Notes: generated by a model from the sequence alone, not told the origin. 64,000 nucleotides of DNA from Streptomyces liliiviolaceus (GCF_018070025.1 NZ_JAGPYQ010000001.1:3286001-3350000), one strand, 5' to 3'; positions 51,106-60,091 are shown, counted from the stretch's first letter. Made by a program: numbers and translations.

Positions 51106-51417
51106 GTGATCGGCGGTGTGGTGTCACTCGCGCTGATCGGAGGTGTAGGAACTTCCCAGGTCTGCGCTTATGGTCCAGCTTCGATCGAGGTGGCATCGGA
51201 TGCAGATGGGGTAACACCTGTCAGGCTTTCGGTGAAGTCCTCCTTAGATTCAACCCAATCGACCGCGCGCATCGGTGAATATGTTGAGGTTGCGGAGCGT
51301 CGAACGAAGTTGAAGAAAATACTGAGAGTGTGCGTCGGGTATTTGAGGAAGATTGAACATAACTTCGCGAGAATCGCCAGAGTTGGGATTATCGGTGACG
51401 GCAGTGCTGCACATTGA
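51106..51417 (+). CDS. Low-GC hypothetical ORF, possible exported peptide
   Basis: A 103-residue frame from GTG 51106. The start MIGGVVSLALIGGVGTSQVCAYG looks like a secretion signal (hydrophobic stretch ending in a small-residue site). The rest is charged (RRTKLKKILRVCV). Base composition is clearly less GC-rich than neighbours, which suggests a transferred or decaying gene. No ribosome site was found and no family is recognised. Confidence 0.3.
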   Translation: MIGGVVSLALIGGVGTSQVCAYGPASIEVASDADGVTPVRLSVKSSLDSTQSTARIGEYVEVAERRTKLKKILRVCVGYLRKIEHNFARIARVGIIGDGSAAH

Positions 51418-51477
51418 ACGACTATTACGCGCTTCGAATTGATGCGTGTTGGGTAGAACCCGAATGCCTTTACTGGA

Positions 51478-51666
51478 GTGGTCGCCGATGCGGAGTTTCT
51501 TGCGGCTCGCCGTCGGTTCTTCGATTTGATAGACGATAATGATATAGCTTCTGGAAAAATGCAGCTTGCTGCCACAGTGGTAGGTGTTAGTGATAATCCC
51601 ATCTTAAATGCTGGAAAAAAGTGCAGGGGATTCGATTTTCCAACGCCTGGCGGGCATCTGATCTAG
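51478..51666 (+). CDS. Low-GC hypothetical ORF
   Basis: A 62-residue frame (MVADAEFLAARRRFFDLIDD...) with an acidic/helical N-terminus. It lies 60 bp after the previous low-GC frame and uses A/T-ending codons. It may be a downstream part of the same decayed gene. Not recognised. Confidence 0.3.
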   Translation: MVADAEFLAARRRFFDLIDDNDIASGKMQLAATVVGVSDNPILNAGKKCRGFDFPTPGGHLI

Positions 51667-51689
51667 ATGGATTGTGCTTTATTTTCCAG

Positions 51690-52010
51690 CCTCGACGTTT
51701 CGTGCAGTGTGTTGAGGTTGGGCAGGTAGAGAACCCGAATACCGTCTCGGATCGGCGCTGAATTCCACTGTTTCGGATGTTGAGCTGCTGTCGTGCGGAA
51801 TTCCCAGCTGACAGCTAGGCGCTTGAACTGATGGGGCAGGGTCAAGGTCTGCTCGACGGTATAGCGGAGTTCGCCTAGGCCCTTGCCGTTCGGGGTGTCT
51901 TTACGAGAGATGGCCCGCAGAATCCCGCGTCTGCGCAACTCGCACTGGTTCAGGTAAGAGTCGTCGCCCTTGTCACCGAGAAGCGGCTCAGGGCTGCACT
52001 TGCTGTGGTG
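51690..52010 (-). pseudogene. IS5-family transposase remnant
   Basis: The reverse strand reads PLLGDKGDDSYLNQCELRRR, then RAISRKDTPNGKGLGELRYTVEQT with LPHQFKRLAVSWE, matching the C-terminal part of IS5/IS427-group transposases (LGDKGYDS ... GLGKLRYVVEQTFALLHQFKRLAVRWE from memory). The N-terminal catalytic region is absent and the frame ends early, so it is a dead fragment. Its low GC and position mark past insertion in this region. Confidence 0.75.
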
Positions 52011-52134
52011 GCGAAATTCCGTTGGAAGATGTCACTAATGCTCCTGTGGGGGAAAGTGGCAGCCGGTTAGCCTCGGGGAGGCCCCGCCTTCCGCCCGGCG
52101 CAGACCGGATTCACTGCATTCGAGGGAACTCTCC

Positions 52135-52824
52135 ATGCACACCCAAATCGTCCTGTTCGACGGCTTCGATCCGCTAGATGTCATAGCGCCCTACGAAGTA
52201 CTTCACGCTGGCGCCACCGCCTCCTGCGGTGCGGTAAGTGTGGAACTGGTCTCCGCCGAAGGTCCGCGCGAGGTGATCAGCGGGACCGGAAAGTTAGCGC
52301 TGCGTGCCACCGGCGTCCTCGACCCTCGGCGTGCGGGCCTCATCCTGGTCCCCGGCGCTTCGGGCCGTGTCGGAGAGCCCAGTGAAGCACCCGACTGCGA
52401 CGCGGGTGCTGGGCAGTGGCAGCAGGACGAGTTCATCCCCGTGCTGCTCGCCCGTACGCTGACGACCGGGCTGCCTGAGCTGATGAGGACAGCGATGCAC
52501 AATCCGGAGGTGACGGTCAGCGCGGTGTGCGGTGGCTCTCTCGTACTGGCCATGGCCGGCTTGCTGGAGGGACGTCATGCCACCACCCATCATGCGGGCC
52601 TAGACTTGCTCGACGCTACCGGTGTGTGTGCCGTCGGTGCTCGCATCGTCGACGACGGCGATCTCGTCACTGGCGCCGGCGTCACCTCTGGTCTCGATCT
52701 GGGCCTGTATCTCCTGGAGCGAGAGGTGGGCCCTCGGATCGCTCACGCTGTCGAAGAGCTGTTCGCCCATGAGCGCCGTGGCACCGTCTGGCGCGATCAG
52801 GGCCCGGTGCCCTCCGGCCTTTGA
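52135..52824 (+). CDS. DJ-1/PfpI-family protein
   Basis: A 229-residue class-I glutamine amidotransferase-like protein. VLFDGFDPLDVIAPYEVL is the N-terminal motif; the elbow nucleophile is in VSAVCGGSLVLAMAG, with HHAGLDLL and GAGVTSGLDL further on. This group includes isonitrile hydratase and AraC-linked amidases; no DNA-binding domain is fused here. It starts at ATG 52135 after GAGGGAAC. It precedes by 59 bp a small beta-rich protein gene on the same strand, so they may be co-transcribed. Confidence 0.88.
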   Translation: MHTQIVLFDGFDPLDVIAPYEVLHAGATASCGAVSVELVSAEGPREVISGTGKLALRATGVLDPRRAGLILVPGASGRVGEPSEAPDCDAGAGQWQQDEFIPVLLARTLTTGLPELMRTAMHNPEVTVSAVCGGSLVLAMAGLLEGRHATTHHAGLDLLDATGVCAVGARIVDDGDLVTGAGVTSGLDLGLYLLEREVGPRIAHAVEELFAHERRGTVWRDQGPVPSGL

Positions 52825-52883
52825 CCACGCAGAGCTCACCCCGAGTCGCTGACTTGTAACGCACCGTTAGGAAGAACAGCGCA

Positions 52884-53186
52884 ATGTCCGTCGAAGGCAT
52901 CTGGAACCTGTCCGTCCACACCCCTGTCGGCATGATCGAAGTCGTCGTCGAAATCTCGCGCCCGAACGGAGTCCTGACCGGGACCGCTTACGGGCCCGAA
53001 GAGCAAGTCCCGCTCAGCGATGTCGTCCTCGAAAGCGACTTGATCACCTGGAAGCAGGCTGTGACCAAGCCCATGCGTTTGAACCTGGCCTTCGCCGTGA
53101 CGGTCACTGGTGACACCCTGACCGGCACCGCCAAGGCTGGACGCCTCCCGGCATCCAAGGTCACCGGTCGACGCCGCACCGTCTGA
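52884..53186 (+). CDS. Conserved hypothetical beta-rich protein
   Basis: A 100-residue protein with alternating hydrophobic strands (GIWNLSVHTPVGMIEVVVEI, GVLTGTAYGPEE, LNLAFAVTVTGDTLTGTAKAG). The pattern resembles a small lipocalin-like barrel found in actinobacterial proteins of unknown role. ATG at 52884 has TAGGAAG nearby. It follows the DJ-1 gene at 59 bp. Function not assigned. Confidence 0.72.
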   Translation: MSVEGIWNLSVHTPVGMIEVVVEISRPNGVLTGTAYGPEEQVPLSDVVLESDLITWKQAVTKPMRLNLAFAVTVTGDTLTGTAKAGRLPASKVTGRRRTV

Positions 53187-53281
53187 ATGACAGGAGGATG
53201 GAGTGAATATTTTCAATCTGGCGGTATTGAAATTTACTCAGCGCCGTAGAGTATATCTGTATATTCGCCAAGTGGTATCAC

Positions 53282-54595
53282 ATGACTAACTGCAATACAG
53301 AGAGCTACATCATGGCATGTGAAGACGGGGTCAGGGATCTGGACGCCATCAGGGACGACTGGACGGATGTCGCCCTTACGACGGGCCCAGCCGACCGCTC
53401 CGAGGCCGAGGCCGGGGCTTGCGATGCCTATCGCGCGGTGGGACTTGAGCCTCCTGCGGTTTTCGTGTGGCTCGATTCGCCTGCCGCTGGCGCGCTGGGG
53501 GTGCATATGTTGACATATTCCGCGGCGATCGGGGAGAAGCGGATTCTGGACCGGGGCTGGGCGCAGATCCAGGACCAGGTCTGGTCGCAGGTGCAGGGAT
53601 GGGGACAAGACTGGACCGAATCGGAGACGGCCAGGTGGTCACGGCTTCGGTCCGCAGTCGGAGAGCCGGTCGTGGAACGAGTGTGGTCGCAGAGCTTTGA
53701 CCGGGTCCGGGAGCAGTCCCAGAAGGAGGTCGATGGACAAATTTTGACCAGGGCGGTGGACCACGCCGCCCGGAACGGCATATGGTCCGGAGTCTGGGAG
53801 CATGTCCGGGCTCAGGTCCGGGAGCAGATCGGTACTGGTATTTGTGCGTCGGTACCCGGTCAGCGGGATGCTGAATGGCTGGCGGCGTACGACTATTTCC
53901 GCACCCACTGCTCTGTCGCAGCCGTCGACCAGCTAACCGGTGTCATGCGTGTTGCCCGCTCCGCCGGACAGTGGTGGCCATTTAGGAACGCCGTCTTTCT
54001 CACAGAGCGCCCCACCGCGATACACCGGGACAGTGATGGCCGGCTCCACTCTGAAACAGGCCCGGCTGTGGTTTATCCCGATGGGTTCGCGCTCTGGGCA
54101 TGGCATGGGGTCCGACTGTCTGAAGAACCGACCAGGACACGGCCAGTGATCAGCCGTGACGGGGCCGACTTCGAGTCCGACGCCCTTGTCGTGCGTACGG
54201 ACTACTCGGATGACGAAGCATGGCGGTCAGTTGTCGACCTGCTCAACCGGCCCGTCGACGGCAACGAGATACAGACCCATCTGGTCGACGACCCCGCGTT
54301 CGAAGGGGCGGACCCAGGAGAAGTGGTGCTGTCCGCATTGGCCGGCGATGCCAGGCTCCAAGTGGTCTTTCTGGCCGACGCCGCTGCCATGAGGGGAGAA
54401 CATACGCTGATTGCGGCTTCGACCAGGAGCCAGGATCTAGACGACGAAGGTGGGGACGAAGAGCTTCCGCGGGAGTTCCGGCTGGTGCCGTCGGCGGTCA
54501 ATCTTGTTCATGTGAACCTGGCCATAGGGAACTTGGACTTCTACGAATTTTCCTATGGAGCCCGACGGTCGCCCGAGGGAATCCTACGATGGTGA
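53282..54595 (+). CDS. DUF6745-like/DUF6924-like fusion protein
   Basis: A 437-residue protein. Residues about 1-280 are rich in W and Q, with repeats like GWAQIQDQVWSQVQGWGQDW, and contain a DUF6745-like segment (GRLHSETGPAVVYPDGFALW with AWHGVRL). Residues about 290-437 resemble DUF6924 (DALVVRTDYSDDEAW, FRLVPSAVNLVHVNLAIGNLDF). Both families are actinobacterial and of unknown function. ATG at 53282 is used; MACEDGVRD at 53312 is an alternative start because no clear ribosome site is seen. Codon use is lower GC than typical. The fusion is unusual and may reflect a conflict-related gene. Confidence 0.75.
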   Translation: MTNCNTESYIMACEDGVRDLDAIRDDWTDVALTTGPADRSEAEAGACDAYRAVGLEPPAVFVWLDSPAAGALGVHMLTYSAAIGEKRILDRGWAQIQDQVWSQVQGWGQDWTESETARWSRLRSAVGEPVVERVWSQSFDRVREQSQKEVDGQILTRAVDHAARNGIWSGVWEHVRAQVREQIGTGICASVPGQRDAEWLAAYDYFRTHCSVAAVDQLTGVMRVARSAGQWWPFRNAVFLTERPTAIHRDSDGRLHSETGPAVVYPDGFALWAWHGVRLSEEPTRTRPVISRDGADFESDALVVRTDYSDDEAWRSVVDLLNRPVDGNEIQTHLVDDPAFEGADPGEVVLSALAGDARLQVVFLADAAAMRGEHTLIAASTRSQDLDDEGGDEELPREFRLVPSAVNLVHVNLAIGNLDFYEFSYGARRSPEGILRW

Positions 54596-54759
54596 CCATG
54601 CGGCCGATACCGCTGGGCGGTGAGGACTGCATGATGCCGCAGATCCCCAGAAACCTGACGTTCTTCATGTCTGGCCGCAGGTTCTCAGCCGCCGCTGGTT
54701 TTGCCCTCACCAGGGTACCCGTGTGCTGAGTGCGTGGACTGCTTGATCGGAGATATCGC

Positions 54760-55476
54760 ATGGCGAGCAGGACCGGACGGGTTCTCGTGGCCGATGACGA
54801 CATCAATACGCGGCGTTCGCTGGAGCGCGGGCTTCGCCTGGGTGGCTTCGAAGTGATCCTGGCCGAGGACGGACGCGCCGCGATGGAGTCTTTGGGCCGG
54901 ACGCCTCCCGATGTCGTCGTCCTCGATGTCTGCATGCCCGGGCTGAGCGGCATCGAGGTGTGCCGGAGGCTGCGCGAGAGCGGTGACGAGGTACCGATAC
55001 TCATGCTCTCCGGGCTGGACGAAGTGGCCGACAGAATCGCCGGACTGGAAGCCGGCGGCGACGACTACTTGGTCAAACCGTTCGCGCTGCAGGAACTGAA
55101 ACTGCGGTTGCAAGCACTGCTGAGACGACGCCCTCCCGTGGTGACGGATCGCATCGAAGTGGGTGCTCTGACAGTGGATCCTTCAGTCCATCAGGCATCG
55201 CTGGACGGACAGCCGCTGCACCTGACACCGCGCGAGTTCCACCTGCTGGAGACGCTGGCTCGCAACGCGGGCATCGTCCTCAGCCGCGATCAGTTGCTTG
55301 AACACGTCTGGGGCTACGACGCTCGTGTCCGTACGGACGCCGTGGACACTTTCATCAGCTATCTGCGGCGTAAGACGGAGGCCCACGGTCACCCGAGAGT
55401 GCTGCACACTGTGCGAGGCCTGGGATTCGTCCTGCGCATGGACAGGAGTGTCCAAAAAGGCGGTACGACGTCGTGA
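54760..55476 (+). CDS. OmpR-family response regulator
   Basis: A 238-residue regulator. The receiver has ADDDINTR, phospho-acceptor Asp in VVVLDVCMPGLSG and Lys in DDYLVKPFAL; the winged-helix C-terminal domain has LTPREFHLLETLARNAG and DAVDTFISYLRRKTE. The start at ATG 54760 follows CGGAGATATCGC. The stop overlaps the next kinase gene in GTGA fashion, so this is a coupled two-component pair. Target genes are unknown. Confidence 0.93.
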   Translation: MASRTGRVLVADDDINTRRSLERGLRLGGFEVILAEDGRAAMESLGRTPPDVVVLDVCMPGLSGIEVCRRLRESGDEVPILMLSGLDEVADRIAGLEAGGDDYLVKPFALQELKLRLQALLRRRPPVVTDRIEVGALTVDPSVHQASLDGQPLHLTPREFHLLETLARNAGIVLSRDQLLEHVWGYDARVRTDAVDTFISYLRRKTEAHGHPRVLHTVRGLGFVLRMDRSVQKGGTTS

Positions 55477-56975
55477 GGCTCTCCACCCGCTTCGCCCTGA
55501 CCGCCGCGGTGATCGTGCCCGTTCTCGCCCTTGCTACCAACTGGCTTCTGCTGGCGTGGTTCGCCAAGGACCTGCATGCCGAGCAAGAGATGCAGCTCCG
55601 TTCCCGCGCCACGGCCATCACCCACAATGCCGAGGCGTACCTCAAAGCCGTCGAGGCCAATCACCCTGTCATCGCTGAGAACGCTCGGCGCCGCCTCATC
55701 GACTCGGCATTGGACGTCGGCTTCCGGTTGGACGCCCCCGACGGAATCGTGGAAGGCGGCCCCGCGCAGGACTTGGCGACGGAGCTACCGGAGGAAGCAA
55801 CGGAACCAGTCATGCTGACCACCTCGGACTCCGGGAACACCAGGTGGCTCGTTACATCCCGGCGGGTCACCCCGTCGAACGGCATACCTCCGGACGGGCC
55901 CAACCTGTGGATGTACTCTCCCGACACCGCCTACCAGGCGCAACTGTCCCATGTCCGTGAGCGGATGTGGACCATGGTGTTGATTTCCGTGCCGGTGACG
56001 TGGTCGATCGCTTGGCTGATCGCGGATCGTGCCACCAGGTCGCTGCGACGTCTTCAGCACCGCACAAGCGGACTCGACCCCCGCATCACTGTCCTTCGCC
56101 TGGAACACACCCTGAGCGGCGTCACTGAGGTGGATGACCTCGCCCGCACCCTGCAAACCGCACTGGCCCGGTACGACGAGCAGGCGGCTCGTGCGGGAGA
56201 GGCCCTGGCCACGGCACGGTCCTTTGCCGCGGCGGCCTCCCACGAGATGCGTGGCCCACTGACAAGCCTGCGCACCAACCTCGACATCCTCGGTGAGTAT
56301 CCGGACCTGACAGCCGCCGACCGGGAAGCGGTTCTTCTGGAGATGGGGCAGGAACAGTCCCGGTTGCTCGGACTGTTGGGCATGCTGCGCACCCTGGCGC
56401 AGGGAGATCTCGTGGAGATGGACGCCTTCACCCGACTGGACCTGGCCGAGGTCGTACAGTCCTCGGTCGCGGATCTGCGCCGGACCCGCCCCCAGGCGCG
56501 TCTGACGGTGACCGTGGCCAGCGGATTGCTGGTCCACGCATGGCATGAAGGGCTGCGCTCAGCCGTCGACAACCTGCTCGTCAACGCCTGGACGCATGGC
56601 CGTGCGAAAGATGGTGTCGCCCGGATCGAGGTGAGCCTGAGCCCTGTCCATGACGCCGGCGCACCGGCAGCGCTTCTCCTCGTCGAGGACCACGGTCCCG
56701 GAGTACCGCCGGCCTCGCGTGAGGAAGTGTTCCAGCGGTTTCTCCGAAGCCCGGACAGTCCTGGATCGGGCCTCGGCCTCACCCTGGTCGCACAGCAGAT
56801 CGCCCTGCACCAGGGACGGGTCGCGGTCCTGGACCGTCCGGACGGGGCACCTGGAGCGTGTTTCCAGGTATGGCTTCCGGTCTCTGGCACACATGACCTG
56901 CAGCACACTCTGCCGCTGCTGCGCCGGGACTGGCTGACGGCCCCGGACGACGAGTACGGACCGAAGACCGAGTAG
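55473..56975 (+). CDS. Sensor histidine kinase
   Basis: A 500-residue kinase with two transmembrane helices (residues about 7-27 and 163-183), a periplasmic or outer sensor loop of about 135 residues, a HAMP-like linker and the phospho-acceptor His in AAAASHEMRGPLTSLRT. ATP-binding boxes: VDNLLVNAWTHG (N), VEDHGPGVPPASREEVF (G1) and GSGLGLTLVAQQI (G2). The GTG at 55473 overlaps the response regulator stop. It forms a coupled pair with the OmpR regulator; the signal is unknown. Confidence 0.92.
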   Translation: MRLSTRFALTAAVIVPVLALATNWLLLAWFAKDLHAEQEMQLRSRATAITHNAEAYLKAVEANHPVIAENARRRLIDSALDVGFRLDAPDGIVEGGPAQDLATELPEEATEPVMLTTSDSGNTRWLVTSRRVTPSNGIPPDGPNLWMYSPDTAYQAQLSHVRERMWTMVLISVPVTWSIAWLIADRATRSLRRLQHRTSGLDPRITVLRLEHTLSGVTEVDDLARTLQTALARYDEQAARAGEALATARSFAAAASHEMRGPLTSLRTNLDILGEYPDLTAADREAVLLEMGQEQSRLLGLLGMLRTLAQGDLVEMDAFTRLDLAEVVQSSVADLRRTRPQARLTVTVASGLLVHAWHEGLRSAVDNLLVNAWTHGRAKDGVARIEVSLSPVHDAGAPAALLLVEDHGPGVPPASREEVFQRFLRSPDSPGSGLGLTLVAQQIALHQGRVAVLDRPDGAPGACFQVWLPVSGTHDLQHTLPLLRRDWLTAPDDEYGPKTE

Positions 56976-57019
56976 CACGAAGAGACGTCCGACCTGTCCC
57001 GATGGCTCATCTCCGGTCG

Positions 57020-57160
57020 AGTCAGGTCGGTGTTCGGCGCGGGGCGACTCGGCGGCCAGGTAGCGGTAGCAGCCGGTGTGAGAGACCCCGGGCACCCGGC
57101 AGATCCGCCCCTTCCGAGCCTTCAGCAGCCGGACGTTCTCCATCCGCACCCGGCCAAGCA
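57020..57160 (-). pseudogene. IS3-family transposase fragment
   Basis: The reverse strand reads MENVRLLKARKGRICRVPGV followed by SHTGCYRYLAAES, resembling the N-terminus of IS3-type orfB (ARMCRVLGVSRSGYYRWL). Only about 45 codons remain, with no catalytic DDE residues. A small remnant at the right side of the accessory region. Confidence 0.5.
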
Positions 57161-57254
57161 CCTCTTCAGTGCCCACTCGGAGGAGTCACATAGTTTTCAC
57201 AAGAACCCTCCCTACTTTCCTCCTCGCGGAAGTTGCTTCCTGTTCCGAGGAGGG

Positions 57255-58634
57255 ATGTCGAGAGTGTCGGATGCGCGTACCTACCCGGTCTTACGCCGAC
57301 CGCAGCGGAACGACTTCGACGAGCCTGCGCACGGACAGCACGCCGACCAAGTGGTACGACTGCTGCGCCGGTTCGGCCCCCTGACGAGAAGCGAGTTGGG
57401 GAAGCTGTGCGGTTTGTCCCGCACGACGCTGTACGAGGTCGTCAGCAAGCTCGTGGACGCCGGTACGATCGTGGCCACGGTGCCGGACAACGCGTCGCGC
57501 GGACGGGGTCGGCCGGCGGAGAAACTGGAGCTCAATCCCGCAGCTGGCTGTGTCCTGGGTATCGATTTCGGGCATCAGAGTATCCGCGTAGCCGCCCTGG
57601 TGCCGGCGCGCCGCGAGATCCGCACGGTTGTCGAGACTCATCTGGCCACCGCCTCGTGGCCGGAACGCATGTCACTCGCCCGGCAGTTGGCCCGCGCTGC
57701 AGTCGGCGGACAGCTAGGACAGAGATCCTTCGATGCCGTCGGGGTGTCGTTGCCGCGTTCGCAGTCTGTCCTGTCGGCGCAAGCCGACCAGCGGGCCGTG
57801 ACGAAGATGATCAGCCGCAGCTTCGGTGCCAGGGTCCGGCTGGATTCCGCCGTTCGGCTGGCGGCCCTGGCCGAGGCGTCCTGGGGTGCGGCAGAAGGGC
57901 AGAAGGAGGTGCTTTATCTGGAACTGTCGAACCGGGTCGGTGGCGGATTGATCAGTTCCGGTAGCTTGCACCGAGGTGCCTACGGCCGTTCAGGAGAGTT
58001 CGGGCACATCGTGGTGGAGCCCCAGGGCGCACCGTGTTCGTGTGGCGGTCGGGGTTGCCTGCAGACGGTGGCCTCCAGCGGAGCGGTGCTGGAGGCGTAC
58101 GGGGCGGCCACGGATGTCGCCGGGCTGGAATCTGCACTGCGGTCCGGAGCCGAGCGTGCCCGAGAGGCGGTCGAGCGTGCTGGTACTCACGCGGGCCGGG
58201 CACTGGCTGGTCTGGTCAACGCGCTCGAACCCGGCATCGTGGTCGTGGGCGGGGCATTGACCTCCATCGAGTCACCCCTGATGGAACGGCTCGAACGGGA
58301 ACTGCGCGCCCACGTGGTGCAGTGTTCCTGGCGGCCGCCGTTGGTCCTCAGGACGGCGACGCTCGGCACGGCCGCAGCCGCTCTCGGCGCTGTCTCCCTC
58401 GCTTTGAGCCACCCTGACACCGCTTCGGCCCGCTCATTGGGCCGACGACCGAACCCGTCCGTCCAACCCGGGCGGACGGGGCCCATGTCGGCTGCTCCTG
58501 GTCCGGAACTCTCTCTGGCCGCCCTGCTGGCCGGCCGTCCCGTGGGCGACGGCATGCATTACGGGGACGGTCCCACCGTGCCCGCGAACCAACGTGACGT
58601 CCTGCCCAGCACGTACACCACACCCACCATGTGA
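57255..58634 (+). CDS. ROK-family transcriptional regulator
   Basis: A 459-residue ROK (NagC/XylR-type) repressor. The N-terminus has a winged helix (SELGKLCGLSRTTLYEVVS) and the rest is a sugar-kinase-like fold with VLGIDFGHQSIRVAAL, EVLYLELSNRVGGG, GEFGHIVVEPQG and the zinc site CSCGGRGCLQT. The last about 50 residues are a disordered tail. ATG at 57255 has GAGGAGGG just upstream. It directly precedes, by 13 bp, the chitinase gene, so it is likely their local regulator, sensing amino sugars or chitobiose. Confidence 0.92.
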   Translation: MSRVSDARTYPVLRRPQRNDFDEPAHGQHADQVVRLLRRFGPLTRSELGKLCGLSRTTLYEVVSKLVDAGTIVATVPDNASRGRGRPAEKLELNPAAGCVLGIDFGHQSIRVAALVPARREIRTVVETHLATASWPERMSLARQLARAAVGGQLGQRSFDAVGVSLPRSQSVLSAQADQRAVTKMISRSFGARVRLDSAVRLAALAEASWGAAEGQKEVLYLELSNRVGGGLISSGSLHRGAYGRSGEFGHIVVEPQGAPCSCGGRGCLQTVASSGAVLEAYGAATDVAGLESALRSGAERAREAVERAGTHAGRALAGLVNALEPGIVVVGGALTSIESPLMERLERELRAHVVQCSWRPPLVLRTATLGTAAAALGAVSLALSHPDTASARSLGRRPNPSVQPGRTGPMSAAPGPELSLAALLAGRPVGDGMHYGDGPTVPANQRDVLPSTYTTPTM

Positions 58635-58647
58635 AGGAGTCCGCTCG

Positions 58648-59370
58648 ATGTCTTTATCACGCAAGGTTCTTGGAATGCTGTCCGCCCTGCTGCTGTCCGG
58701 GCTGATCAGCCCCGCGGCTGCCGCCGCTGCCGATGTTCCTGCCTCCAGGGACGGCTTCGTGGTGAGCAAGGGCGAGTACAACCGTATGTTTCCCCACCAC
58801 AAGAAGTTCTACAGCTACGCCTCGTTGAGGAAGGCGATGAAGAAGTTTCCCGCTTTCGCTCACACGGGATCTCCGGCCGACAGGAAGCGGGAGGCCGCCG
58901 CTTTCCTGGCCAACGTCTCCCATGAGACAGGCGGACTGAAGTACATCATCGAACAGAACACCGCCAACTTCCCGCACTACTGCGACGATACGCAGCCCTT
59001 CGGTTGTCCTGCGGGCCGTGCGGAGTACTACGGTCGTGGGCCCATCCAGCTGAGCTGGAACTTCAATTACAAGGCCGCGGGCGACGCCCTCGGGATCGAT
59101 CTGCTGCGTCACCCGTCGATGGTCCAGAAGAAGCCCGTCGTCGCATGGAAGACGGCGCTCTGGTTCTGGATGAAGCAGACAGGCGCGGGCACCATGACGG
59201 GCCATCACGCGATGGTCAGCGGCGCCGGCTTCGGACAGACCATCCGCACCATCAACGGTGCCATCGAATGCGATGGAGGCAACCCGGCACAGGTGCGCAG
59301 CCGCGTGGCGGAGTACAACAAGTTCGCCCGGATCCTCCAGGTCGCGCCCGGCGGAAACAAGAGCTGCTGA
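58648..59370 (+). CDS. GH19 chitinase, secreted
   Basis: A 240-residue secreted chitinase. Residues 1-30 are a signal peptide (MLSALLLSGLISPAAAAAAD). The GH19 catalytic domain has AAFLANVSHETGGLKYI (catalytic Glu), YYGRGPIQLSWNFNYKAAG and VVAWKTALWFWM, with conserved Cys near YCDDTQPFGCP. It hydrolyses chitin by inversion, and such bacterial enzymes can lyse fungal tips. ATG at 58648 follows GAAGGAG. No chitin-binding domain is present. It probably lies in one transcription unit with the ROK regulator. Confidence 0.93.
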   Translation: MSLSRKVLGMLSALLLSGLISPAAAAAADVPASRDGFVVSKGEYNRMFPHHKKFYSYASLRKAMKKFPAFAHTGSPADRKREAAAFLANVSHETGGLKYIIEQNTANFPHYCDDTQPFGCPAGRAEYYGRGPIQLSWNFNYKAAGDALGIDLLRHPSMVQKKPVVAWKTALWFWMKQTGAGTMTGHHAMVSGAGFGQTIRTINGAIECDGGNPAQVRSRVAEYNKFARILQVAPGGNKSC

Positions 59371-59507
59371 CCAGCTCCCTGAAAGCCGCATGGCCCCTGT
59401 CCGGTCACGGTCCTTGTCCGAGGGAGATCCGCCGGACAAGAACCGTGACCGGATCTGCAGACCCGCACGAATGCAGCCGACTCCTCTCCCAGACAGGACG
59501 TATCGAC

Positions 59508-60005
59508 ATGCCCATATCCCGCCCCCTGGCCGTTCTGCTCACCGTTGCAGCGGCGACCACCGCACTGTCCGCGACTTCCGCCGCGCCGGCCTCTGCGGCA
59601 CCCGCCGGCACGTCACTTCGTGTCAAAGTACTCAAACTGACGAACGCCGAACGAGTCAGGGCGGGTTGCCCGAAGCTGACGGCCAACGCCGCGCTCGCCA
59701 AGGCCGCCCAGCGCCATTCCGTCGACATGGCCGCCCATGAGTTCGTCGACCACACGGGGTCGAATGGGAGCACCTTGGTGCGCAGGGCGGAGAACGCGGG
59801 CTACACCGGGTGGAGCGCGCTGGCGGAGAACGTCGCGGGTGGACAGCGGACCGCCGCTGCGGTGGTGAAGAGCTGGATGAGGTCACCGGGACACCGGGCC
59901 AACATCCTCAACTGCTCGCTCAAGCACCTGGGTGTCGGCTACGCCAAGAAGCCCGGTACCGAGCAGGTGACCTACTGGACGCAGAACTTCGGCAGCAAGT
60001 TCTGA
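59508..60005 (+). CDS. Secreted CAP (SCP/PR-1) domain protein
   Basis: A 165-residue secreted protein with a signal peptide (LLTVAAATTALSATSAAPASA) and a CAP domain: LKLTNAERVRAGCPKL, SVDMAAHEFVDHTG, GWSALAENVAGG and SWMRSPGHRANILNC. CAP proteins are extracellular and common in lytic or defence secretomes. ATG at 59508 follows ACAGGACG. It ends at a very strong hairpin at 60011-60062. Function unknown beyond the family. Confidence 0.92.
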   Translation: MPISRPLAVLLTVAAATTALSATSAAPASAAPAGTSLRVKVLKLTNAERVRAGCPKLTANAALAKAAQRHSVDMAAHEFVDHTGSNGSTLVRRAENAGYTGWSALAENVAGGQRTAAAVVKSWMRSPGHRANILNCSLKHLGVGYAKKPGTEQVTYWTQNFGSKF

Positions 60006-60010
60006 CCGGC

Positions 60011-60062
60011 GTGACGGAGGGCCGTGCGCCCCGGCGATCCGGGTCGCACGGCCCTCCGTCAC
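60011..60062. terminator. Strong bidirectional hairpin terminator
   Basis: GTGACGGAGGGCCGTGCG (60011-60028) pairs perfectly with CGCACGGCCCTCCGTCAC (60045-60062), an 18-bp stem with a 16-nt loop. It lies between the convergent CAP and glucanase genes. Confidence 0.9.
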
Positions 60063-60091
60063 GTGCACGGGCACACGCCCGTCGAGGCCGG

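Larger units (their letters stand above)
49694..52134. other. Decayed, AT-richer region with fragments
   Basis: About 2.4 kb without an intact, recognisable gene. GC falls sharply from about 50.9 to 52.1 kb. On the reverse strand a coding-like 50-60 codon frame ends at 49948 (MSFVRTDHVFRLNGTQVEAF). A transposase remnant is at about 51690-52010. The rest appears to be remnants and spacer. Confidence 0.5.

Noticed and set aside
57030..57254. 75-codon N-terminal extension of the ROK regulator
   Set aside because: The strong ribosome site before ATG 57255 and the antisense IS3 fragment show that the extension is not coding.
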